A stretch of 64,000 nucleotides of DNA, taken from NCBI GenBank assembly GCA_002494885.1, contig DACV01000007.1:494001-558000 (forward strand), given 5' to 3'. The notes beneath the pieces were generated by a model that saw only the letters and a program-made list of their open reading frames with translations, was not told the origin of the DNA and made no database searches. How positions within the stretch are numbered: position 1 is the stretch's first letter; each line of letters starts with the position of its first letter. The translations under genes and the position numbers were made by a program. The DNA comes from Methanobacterium sp. UBA44 (GTDB lineage: Archaea; Methanobacteriota; Methanobacteria; Methanobacteriales; Methanobacteriaceae). Of this stretch, positions 18,881-25,659 are shown in pieces.

Positions 18881-19309
18881 ATGAAGCTTAGAAACATCCT
18901 GGGCAAAATTCTTGGAACTGATAAACTCCAGTTTGAAGAAGTACACATAGAAGAAGAAGTAATAGACGAAATTATTAATATTGCGAAGGAATCCTATCCA
19001 AATGAATTTGTTGCCCTTCTTGAAGGTAGAATGGAAGAAGAAACGTTGCAGATAAGCGGATTGATATTTCTTCCATCTGATGTATCTAATGAAGGAGCTG
19101 TTATGCAGGTTTTTATGCAGCCACTTACCGTTAATTCAGTCGGATCTGTTCACAGCCATCCCGGCTACAGTGCAAGCCCATCAGATGCAGATTTAGATTT
19201 TTTTGCATCGAAAGGCGTATTCCACATGATAATTGCCGAACCATACAATAGAGAGAGTATTAGAGCTTATGATAGCTGGGGAAATGTGATTGGTTTTAAA
19301 ACTATTTAA
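18881..19309 (+). CDS. JAMM/MPN+ zinc isopeptidase
   Basis: A 142-residue single-domain MPN+ protein. The complete JAMM motif is present: E42 in PNEFVALLEG, then H91, H93, S101 and D104 in GSVHSHPGYSASPSDAD. All zinc ligands and the catalytic Glu are intact, so it should be active. In Haloferax and related archaea such enzymes remove ubiquitin-like SAMPs from proteins or release sulfur carriers; a Gly-Gly ubiquitin-like protein is encoded at 1789-1989. The true substrate here is inferred. Confidence 0.92.
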   Translation: MKLRNILGKILGTDKLQFEEVHIEEEVIDEIINIAKESYPNEFVALLEGRMEEETLQISGLIFLPSDVSNEGAVMQVFMQPLTVNSVGSVHSHPGYSASPSDADLDFFASKGVFHMIIAEPYNRESIRAYDSWGNVIGFKTI

Positions 19310-19325
19310 TTATACAATGAATTAT

Positions 19326-19348
19326 AAAAGATATTTTTTTCATCTTTT
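19326..19348. terminator. Hairpin between convergent genes
   Basis: A 7-base stem AAAAGAT / ATCTTTT around a T-rich loop, placed between the JAMM gene and the stop of the reverse-strand pseudogene. The weak A/T stem and T run could end transcription in either direction. Confidence 0.35.
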
Positions 19349-19655
19349 ACCTTGTTATTTGGATTCGTTTTTTAATTGGTTTGTATATACACGGGTTAAG
19401 TTCTATTTTAGCCTGTTCTAGTCTTTTTTCAGATTTTTTAACTTCTCTTTTAAGTAGAAATGTCCTTATCCCTAAATAAATTGATAGAATAACCAGTCCC
19501 AAAATAATTATTATTAATAGCCATATGGCAGTTCCATAAACAAAAGCTGTAGTAAAAAGACTGAATCCAAAAATTGCAAAAGTTATAAAAGCTAAAAGTC
19601 CAATTTATAGCAATAATTACTACAATTTTAAAACTTTAAGATCTTTTTCAGGCAT
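19347..19655 (-). pseudogene. Small membrane protein gene with frameshifts near the N-terminus
   Basis: The reverse strand has a GGAGGAG site and ATG at 19655 giving MPEKDLKVLKL and then a stop. The main body is in another frame: LLAFITFAIFGFSLF, a second hydrophobic stretch WLLIIIILGLVILSIYLG, then a basic coiled segment (KREVKKSEKRLEQAK) ending at a TAA at 19347-19349. Joining the two needs two indels, one in an A run (TTTAAAATTG) and one in a later AT-rich stretch. No usable start codon opens the second frame. The parent would be a two-helix membrane protein of about 100 residues. Either a true pseudogene or an assembly error. Confidence 0.65.
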
Positions 19656-19713
19656 AATCACGGCTCCTCCAATTTCTATAAATTAAAAAAAATGGGATTA
19701 TTTAATTTTGATT

Positions 19714-20151
19714 TTAGGAAGTGTATATTTGAATCGTTCCTTTTGCATTAGTATTGGTAATTAGAAGTCCTTTTATATTGGTATTATTGAAAGTAAATGT
19801 CACATTCTGTGGTTGGGTTTCATTTGCAAGATTAATGATTTTTTGTTCCAGTATGTTCACTGTATAGTTTGCACCTGTTGCTCCTGATACTGGAATGGTG
19901 TTTAAAATTAGCATAACTATATTTGATACGCCAATATTGGAATTCAGTTTAGTTAAATTCTGTCCAACAATCTTAACGTTTGAAGTACCATTTGGTATTG
20001 TCACATTATGAACCCCTATGAAATTAGGGCCATTCCCTGCGGATAGGTTGTACTGATACAATAATTTTTCATTATTGAGGCATCCAGAGGTAGAAACAAC
20101 TAAAATCAAAATAGTTAATATTCCCAAAGTTACTATTCCCATTCTTTTCAA
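19714..20151 (-). CDS. Small lipoprotein, function unknown
   Basis: A 145-residue protein with TTG start seven bases after an AGGAGG site. Residues 1-24 are a lipoprotein signal peptide with the lipobox STSGC, so the mature protein should be lipid-anchored on the outer face of the membrane. The rest is rich in Asn/Thr/Ile (NVTIPNGTSNVKIVGQN, VTFTFNNTNIKG) and predicted to be beta-rich; it may be glycosylated. No domain is recognised. Confidence 0.75.
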   Translation of the reverse strand: MKRMGIVTLGILTILILVVSTSGCLNNEKLLYQYNLSAGNGPNFIGVHNVTIPNGTSNVKIVGQNLTKLNSNIGVSNIVMLILNTIPVSGATGANYTVNILEQKIINLANETQPQNVTFTFNNTNIKGLLITNTNAKGTIQIYTS

Positions 20152-20171
20152 ATTGATTCCTCCTAACCCTT

Positions 20172-20219
20172 AAAAAATCTAGGATTTTTTATACTAGAAA
20201 AATGCTATGCATTTTTCTA
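20172..20219. repeat. Two short palindromes with three-base loops
   Basis: AAAAAATC-tag-GATTTTTT at 20172-20190 and TAGAAAAATGC-tat-GCATTTTTCTA at 20195-20219, both perfect (8- and 11-base arms). They lie between the 5' end of the lipoprotein gene and the 3' end of a broken small gene. Same design as the arrays at 23379-23654 and 35887-35980. Confidence 0.75.
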
Positions 20220-20238
20220 CAGCTTCAGTTTTTGAGAG

Positions 20239-20396
20239 TCAGACTAATCTTTCTAATTTATCAGAGTTATCTGATTCAAGGGGTTTTTCAGATTCTCTGG
20301 ATTTTTCTTGTTGCTTTGTCATCTCATTCATTGCCATCATTCTTCTTCTCGTTCTTCTTCGAGCTCCACCCTTCCTAAAGGGCCGAAATCCGGCAT
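20239..20396 (-). pseudogene. Small Arg-rich protein gene, frameshifted after the first codons
   Basis: The reverse strand shows a strong AAGGAGTGAT site before ATG at 20396, but that frame stops after 19 residues. The frame one base over encodes GFRPFRKGGARRRTRRRMMA followed by an acidic/polar tail (KQQEKSRESEKPLE) to a TGA at 20239. If one base were inserted just after the ATG (giving MPGFRPF), the whole would read as one protein of about 52 residues with an Arg-rich N-terminal half. A lower-probability alternative is internal initiation at the MM pair. Loss of one C in a short C run, real or in the assembly, is the simplest explanation. Confidence 0.55.
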
Positions 20397-20557
20397 AAAA
20401 TCACTCCTTCATGTAATTCAATTTTTTATTCTTTTTTTTACGATTTCTTTAAAAGTATAGCTAGATTGCAAATATATAATAATTATTAGAACTAGATTAT
20501 TAATATAATTAATGGATATTCGAATAACATAAAAAGTTTTTTAATAGATGTGATAAG

Positions 20558-20800
20558 ATGAGAGTAGCCGAACAAATAAAAGGAAAAGAGGTTATTGATA
20601 GTACTGCAATAGTTATTGGCAAAGTAAAAGATATTGAAATAAACTGGAACGATAACAAAATTGAAGCAGTTATAGTAGGTAGTGGAGGCCTTTCTGAAAG
20701 TTTAGGCTTATCCAAAGACGAAGTTATCATCCCTTATGATGCAGTTGAGCAAATAGGAGATAAAATACTCCTAAAAAGAATAAATGAACCAGAATTATGA
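20558..20800 (+). CDS. Single PRC-barrel domain protein
   Basis: An 80-residue protein that is almost entirely one PRC-barrel: IKGKEVIDSTAIVIGKVKDI, then SKDEVIIPYDAVEQIGDKIL. A GTGAT site lies just upstream of the ATG. It resembles the fold of the product at 16939 but is shorter, without the Pro/Ala tail. It heads a run of genes for coiled-coil and membrane proteins (20845-22014), so it may be an adaptor for a membrane-bound complex. That is inference. Confidence 0.85.
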   Translation: MRVAEQIKGKEVIDSTAIVIGKVKDIEINWNDNKIEAVIVGSGGLSESLGLSKDEVIIPYDAVEQIGDKILLKRINEPEL

Positions 20801-20844
20801 GCGATAGTCGCTTTAAGCATATGAATAATTAAGGAGAATAATAT

Positions 20845-21273
20845 ATGGCGGATATTGCTACTCAAATTTCACAAAACATTATACCAATAATTATGGGTAT
20901 TGTGGCAGCAGTTGTAATCATAATCATTGTTACTCAATGGAAAAAGGTCAGAGAATCCCAGAACAATGTGGCACTTGTAGAAAAACAAATAGAACTTAAG
21001 AAAATCTCTTTAGTGGAAAAAGACATTGAATCTAAACGTCTCCTAGAAAATGCGTTACCTTTACCAAAAGAACAGCAAGAAAGACTGGCAAGTATTAGAA
21101 GGGATACTGCAGAAATCATGAATAATGTGGGATTTCTACATGGAGAGTTAAATGAGAGAATGGCCAGGCTTGAAGCCCGGGCAGAATATGGTAAACTTCA
21201 AAAATTAATGAAAGACCTTGAAAACAAAGAAAATGAAATAAATAAGAAGATTGAAGGTAAAAGGAGGAAATAA
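20845..21273 (+). CDS. Membrane-anchored coiled-coil protein
   Basis: A 142-residue protein with one N-terminal membrane helix (IIPIIMGIVAAVVIIIIVTQ, about residues 13-32), followed by a highly charged helical region (about 33-140) with heptad-like spacing (VEKQIELKKISLVEKDIE, LMKDLENKENEINKK). GGAG site before the ATG. It ends three bases before the next gene. No catalytic motif is present; a scaffold role is inferred. Confidence 0.75.
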   Translation: MADIATQISQNIIPIIMGIVAAVVIIIIVTQWKKVRESQNNVALVEKQIELKKISLVEKDIESKRLLENALPLPKEQQERLASIRRDTAEIMNNVGFLHGELNERMARLEARAEYGKLQKLMKDLENKENEINKKIEGKRRK

Positions 21274-21276
21274 ATT

Positions 21277-21813
21277 ATGACACCACTTGAAGTATTTGCA
21301 GTACTGGTCTTAGCAGGAATAATAATAGTGCTTTTATACTATTATCTTCAGGAAATGAATAGAACAGGTAGTTCAGGTTTTGATACATTTAAATCAAGTG
21401 TTACTGAAGCGAGGAGAGGAGTGTCAGAAACAGGTGGCCGTGTTACTGAAGGAATCTCCCAACAATACAGGGGAGAAAATGTTGAAGGAGAGAGTAGAAT
21501 GTCTGGAGTGAGTGAAAGAGTATCTGGATATGGCGAAAAACTAAAAGGAAAAGTAAAAGACGTCCCAATAAGTACAGATATCTTTTCTGGACGAATTGAT
21601 GAATTTTTAAACGAAAGGAGTGATCAACTCATTAAAGATTGGTCCTTAGCCACAAAATCTGATTTAGGCGAGCTTGAAAAGAAATACAGTAAAGTATCTC
21701 GGGATGTAGATGATCTTTCCAAACGATTTGATGAATTTAGAAACCATTCAAATAAAAAATTTGAAAGCATTGAAAAAAAATTAGAAGCATTAGAAAGTGA
21801 AGAAGAAACTTAA
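21277..21813 (+). CDS. Membrane-anchored protein with coiled-coil tail
   Basis: A 178-residue protein with an N-terminal membrane helix (PLEVFAVLVLAGIIIVLLYY), a low-complexity Gly/Ser/Arg/Glu middle and a C-terminal coiled coil (ELEKKYSKVSRDVDDLSKRF). GGAGG site three bases after the previous gene. Architecture matches its neighbour: helix anchor at the N-terminus and a long cytoplasmic helical tail. Probably cotranscribed with it; function unknown. Confidence 0.75.
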   Translation: MTPLEVFAVLVLAGIIIVLLYYYLQEMNRTGSSGFDTFKSSVTEARRGVSETGGRVTEGISQQYRGENVEGESRMSGVSERVSGYGEKLKGKVKDVPISTDIFSGRIDEFLNERSDQLIKDWSLATKSDLGELEKKYSKVSRDVDDLSKRFDEFRNHSNKKFESIEKKLEALESEEET

Positions 21814-21861
21814 ACCTGAATAACCTTTTTCAATTTAAGATGAAAATAGTAGGTGAGTATA

Positions 21862-22014
21862 TTGAGTGGTAAATTGAATGGAATCATGATGATTATAGTG
21901 GGTATTGTATTGGCAATTATTTATTTTATTTGGAATGTTTTCCCAATATACATTTACTGGATTGCTGTGATTCTACTTATAGTGTATGGAGTATATCTTT
22001 ATCTGAGAGCTTGA
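21862..22014 (+). CDS. 50-residue double-helix membrane protein
   Basis: TTG start six bases after a GGTGA site, then 50 codons to TGA. Two hydrophobic segments are separated by a short aromatic turn (IIYFIWNVFPIYIYW) and the protein ends LYLRA. It follows the coiled-coil protein genes on the same strand. Clean ribosome binding site and uninterrupted hydrophobic pattern support it as a real small gene of unknown function. Confidence 0.6.
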   Translation: MSGKLNGIMMIIVGIVLAIIYFIWNVFPIYIYWIAVILLIVYGVYLYLRA

Positions 22015-22127
22015 ACAAAATTCACTTCTTATGGTTCATATCTACAGATCCCAAATATTGATTTATGTCCTTATTTTTGTAAATTAATTAACCAGACATC
22101 TATTTCATCCTTTTATTAGATTAATGT

Positions 22128-23180
22128 TCAAATATTTTGTGTTTGTTTTGCTTTTTCATCCCTATAAGCATGATACAGTACATAAGTGATTCCTACTATT
22201 AGGGGCCCTACAAATAACCCTGGAACTCCTAATGTGATTGCTCCAAAAATAAATCCAACTAAAAAAGCCAAAGGATGAACTTCTGCAAGTTCTCCAGCAA
22301 GCCGGGGCCTTATATACAAATCAACCAACGTGTCAATTAGCCAACCTACAATAATGACTATTATTCCTCTTATGTAGTTTCCTGTTAAAATATCAAATAT
22401 TCCGAGGGTTCCATATACAAGCCAGGGCCCTACAACTGGAATAAACTCTGAAATAGCTGTAATAATACCCAAAAGAAGCACATAAGGATAACCAAGAAGA
22501 TAATAAAGGATAACTGATAACACACCAAGAATAACAGCGGTAATGACATTTACTATCATTATAGATTTCAAAATGTCATCAACTTGCCCATATAATTTAT
22601 TGAATGTTTCAGTTTTGGGAAGAATGTTTTTTAAGAATGCAGCAAATTTATCACCATCTTTTGCAAAATAGAATATAGAAAACAGTAATATGATAATATC
22701 AGTAAATAGAGAGGGAATATAGGCAATAGTATCTACTATCTGTCCTGCAAGCCATGTGATAAACTGTGCAATCATTTTGCCGATTTCATCTATAAATTTA
22801 TCGGCCATATTATCCAGTGGCCCTAAATTTTGGACATTCGTATTAATTACTGTGCTATTAACTACTGTAGATGTACTGTTTGCGGATGAAGGAAGTGTAC
22901 CAAGAATATTTGTAGCAATCAAAAGAATTTGGTCTACTGTAAAGTAGATAATAATTGCTATAGGTGTTGCTAAGATTGCCATTGATATAAGTATTGCTAA
23001 TGTTTCAAATCTAACCAAAGGTTTGATTTTACGGGCTAAAGGCCTTACAATATATGCAATCATAGCTCCAAGTAAAATCAAACTTATTATTGGAAACAAA
23101 ATTCCCAGTGATAAAAGTGTAAATAAAACTAATAATATAATTAAATGAGACATTGATGATATTTTAAGATTTGAAAACAT
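22128..23180 (-). CDS. AI-2E family (PerM-type) membrane transporter
   Basis: A 350-residue protein with about eight membrane helices. Family features are an early pair of helices (MIAYIVRPLARKIKP), a long extracytoplasmic loop, and C-terminal helices carrying SEFIPVVGPWLVYG and DLYIRPRLAGELAEVHPL. The middle loop here is Asn/Ser/Thr-rich. The family exports small molecules, named after autoinducer-2 export in E. coli, with other members acting as Na+/H+ antiporters. The substrate is unknown. Confidence 0.88.
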   Translation of the reverse strand: MFSNLKISSMSHLIILLVLFTLLSLGILFPIISLILLGAMIAYIVRPLARKIKPLVRFETLAILISMAILATPIAIIIYFTVDQILLIATNILGTLPSSANSTSTVVNSTVINTNVQNLGPLDNMADKFIDEIGKMIAQFITWLAGQIVDTIAYIPSLFTDIIILLFSIFYFAKDGDKFAAFLKNILPKTETFNKLYGQVDDILKSIMIVNVITAVILGVLSVILYYLLGYPYVLLLGIITAISEFIPVVGPWLVYGTLGIFDILTGNYIRGIIVIIVGWLIDTLVDLYIRPRLAGELAEVHPLAFLVGFIFGAITLGVPGLFVGPLIVGITYVLYHAYRDEKAKQTQNI

Positions 23181-23378
23181 TTTTTACCTCTACAACTTAA
23201 GGTGTATTGGTCTTTTGAAAAAGGATTAATTCAGTTATTAAGCGCCATAAACCATTGAACGAGAATTATAAGAATCGATCCACTTTCTTTTATCCTCATA
23301 GCATTTACATTTGTAATTAAATGTACTAATTATATATAGAGCTTATTTGAGATAAATTTATTCATTTTATTTTACATT

Positions 23379-23654
23379 TCAAAAATACTGGACTTTTGAT
23401 TCCCAAAAACGAAGCTAAAGAAAATACTTCGCATTCGAAAATCATAGATTTTTGATGTTTGCAAAGCAAAGCTCCGCAACCGGAAAAATTTTAAATTTTT
23501 CCATGTGTCAAATCTCTCAAAAACCATAGGTTTTGGAGCGCGACACTTTGTTTTGCAAGCTTCGATTTGACAACATTTTCTATGCCTGAGGAAACTTGTT
23601 TCCCAGGCCACAAAATCTAAGATTTGTTAGCATAAAAAAATCTTTGATTTTTTT
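23379..23654. repeat. Dense array of short palindromes, mostly with three-base loops
   Basis: Palindromes seen in order: TCGAAAATC-ata-GATTTTTGA (23435-23455, one mismatch), GGAAAAATT-tta-AATTTTTCC (23482-23502, perfect), CTCAAAAACC-ata-GGTTTTGGAG (around 23515-23537, one mismatch) inside TGTCAAATC (23506-23514) / GATTTGACA (23564-23572), GCCTGAGGAAA / TTTCCCAGGC (23584-23608, one bulge), CAAAATC-taa-GATTTG (around 23611-23626), and AAAAAAATC-ttt-GATTTTTTT (23634-23654, perfect). TATGC (23581-23585) and GCATA (23630-23634) could close the last two stems into a three-way junction. Weaker stems lie at 23379-23431. The segment fills the ~700-base gap between two genes; the reverse-strand reading frame across it is a by-product. 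Confidence 0.85.
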
Positions 23655-23882
23655 AAAGTTTTCGATGAATTCCAATTTTAAATAAAATTAAACTAATATA
23701 CTGAAAACTCTTTAAAAAATAATAATTCCTTTATAAATAGACTGTACATTTCCAGTTGATAATAGTGATTAATTATAGAATTATTTGAGTCAATAGTTAA
23801 TCTAGAAAAATAAGTCTTTTTTAATTATCAAAAAGTTAAAAAATAATTTAAAGCGATGTTATATCGTTATTTAAATGATTCT

Positions 23883-25463
23883 CTATAACTGGACATACAC
23901 AGAATCATAAACATGTTCCAATGCCCTAATCTCTTCAATTACATGTGTAGGAACCTTATTATCGACTGTTAAGACCATTACAGCTTCTCCACCAGGTGTT
24001 TGCCTACCTACTTGCATTTTTGCTATGTTTATGCCGTGTTCTCCAAGTTTAGTACCTATTGTACCAATAGTTCCTGGTAAATCCTGATATCTGGTGATTA
24101 CCATTGTTCCTTCTGGTTTTACGTTTACCCAGTACTCATCAATCCTTACAATTCTTGGTTCCTGTGTGGCTGTACCTTCAATGCTCATTTCGCCTTCATC
24201 AGATTTTATTTTAACCTTGATCATACTTTTATAGCCTTCTGCCTCGCTTCTTTTGCTTTCAGTCAGGATTATGCCCCTTTTTTTTGCAATTGTAGCTGCA
24301 TTTATCATGTTTACAGGCTCAGTAAGGATGGAATTTAACATTTCTTTTATTACCACTCTGTTCAATACATCTACCCTTGGAAAGTCCGCTAATTCTCCGC
24401 AGTAGGTTATATCAACTTCAGCGATGTTTCCTTTGGCAGTCTGAATAAGTAGGTCCGCCAATTTTTCTGCAAGCTGCACGTATGGTTTAATAGCCTGAAA
24501 TGTCTCTGGATCTAAAACAGGCATGTTCAAAACATTTTTAGGAGCTTCATCCATGAATACCTCCTTAACTTCATTAGCAACTATTATTGCAGCATCCCTC
24601 TGGGCTTCTTTAGTTGATGCACCTATATGGGGAGTTGCAACTAAATTATCCAGTTCTAAAAGAGGGCTACCTTCCGGAGGTTCGTTTTCAAATACATCTA
24701 ATCCTGCTCCTCCTATTTTACCTGATTTAAGTGCATCGTAAAGGTCTTCTTCTTTAATGATACCTCCCCTTGCACAGTTAATAATAAAAGCGCTTCCTTT
24801 CATGAGATCAAACTCCTTTTTAGATATTGAATGTCTTGTTTCTGGAGTTAGTGGAACGTGAATTGTTATTACATCTGCCTCTTTCAGCAGTGTTTTTTTG
24901 TCTACTATCCTTGCCCCAAGCTTTGAAGCCGCCTCTTCTGTTATATAAGGATCATTTACCAGTATTTCCATGTTAAATGCTTTACATCGGCTTGCAACCT
25001 GACTACCAATTCTACCCATACCTATAATACCTAAAGTTTTACCAGCAAGTTCAATACCCATAAATCTGCTTTTTTCCCATTTTCCTTCCTTTACTGATTT
25101 ATCTGCTATTGAAATCTTTCTTGCAAGGGACAATACCAGCCCCATGGCATGTTCTGCAACAGTAATGGATGTTGATTCTGGTGCATTGACCACCATTATT
25201 CCTTTTTCTGTAGCTGCTTCAACATCTACATTATCTACACCTACACCAGCTCTTGCTATGATTTTAAGCTTATCTGCAGCTTCTATTACTTCACGAGTTA
25301 CTTTGGTCCTGCTTCTGACAATAATAGCATCAAAATCCTTAATTGCACCAATTAACTGCTCTTGAGTAATATCAGTATCTACAACTACCTCTGCAACATC
25401 TTTAAGCTTATCTATTCCTTTTTCATTAATTTGATCAGCAATAATTACCTTCTTTTTATCCAT
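23883..25463 (-). CDS. serA: D-3-phosphoglycerate dehydrogenase
   Basis: A 526-residue enzyme of serine biosynthesis, oxidising 3-phosphoglycerate to 3-phosphohydroxypyruvate with NAD. Seen: substrate-domain start (KKVIIADQINEKGIDKL), NAD-binding GIIGMGRIGSQVA, catalytic Arg in NCARGGII, Glu in FENEPPEGSPL and His in ATPHIGASTKEAQ. The C-terminus has the intervening allosteric-substrate-binding domain (about 320-450) and an ACT domain (about 453-526, LPGTIGTIGTKLGEHGINIA), so it is the long, probably feedback-regulated type. Stands alone on the reverse strand, divergent from the GT20 genes. Confidence 0.95.
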   Translation of the reverse strand: MDKKKVIIADQINEKGIDKLKDVAEVVVDTDITQEQLIGAIKDFDAIIVRSRTKVTREVIEAADKLKIIARAGVGVDNVDVEAATEKGIMVVNAPESTSITVAEHAMGLVLSLARKISIADKSVKEGKWEKSRFMGIELAGKTLGIIGMGRIGSQVASRCKAFNMEILVNDPYITEEAASKLGARIVDKKTLLKEADVITIHVPLTPETRHSISKKEFDLMKGSAFIINCARGGIIKEEDLYDALKSGKIGGAGLDVFENEPPEGSPLLELDNLVATPHIGASTKEAQRDAAIIVANEVKEVFMDEAPKNVLNMPVLDPETFQAIKPYVQLAEKLADLLIQTAKGNIAEVDITYCGELADFPRVDVLNRVVIKEMLNSILTEPVNMINAATIAKKRGIILTESKRSEAEGYKSMIKVKIKSDEGEMSIEGTATQEPRIVRIDEYWVNVKPEGTMVITRYQDLPGTIGTIGTKLGEHGINIAKMQVGRQTPGGEAVMVLTVDNKVPTHVIEEIRALEHVYDSVYVQL

Positions 25464-25659
25464 ATTTTCACCAGCATCATTTCCTAAATTGTTAAATTAA
25501 TAGAATTACTCTGTAGATAATATAGTATAAATGAATAAATTTAAACTATTTTAAATTATTGAATTCCTTTCCCCTTATTTTATTTTAAATGAAAATAAAT
25601 TTAAATCTGTTGCCACAAATTAATAATTGTTATAAATTAATTATTATGGAGGAATTCAA

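Noticed and set aside
20207..20398. 63-residue forward frame with a hydrophobic stretch
   Set aside because: It is the opposite strand of a frameshifted Arg-rich gene that has a strong ribosome site; the forward frame has none.
23372..23611. 79-residue reverse-strand frame
   Set aside because: It lies entirely in the palindrome array and its peptide is made of the repeated arms; no ribosome site.
23379..23654. CRISPR array
   Set aside because: Units are palindromes of different sequence without constant repeats or uniform spacers; no cas genes other than a lone Cas4-like nuclease 35 kb away.
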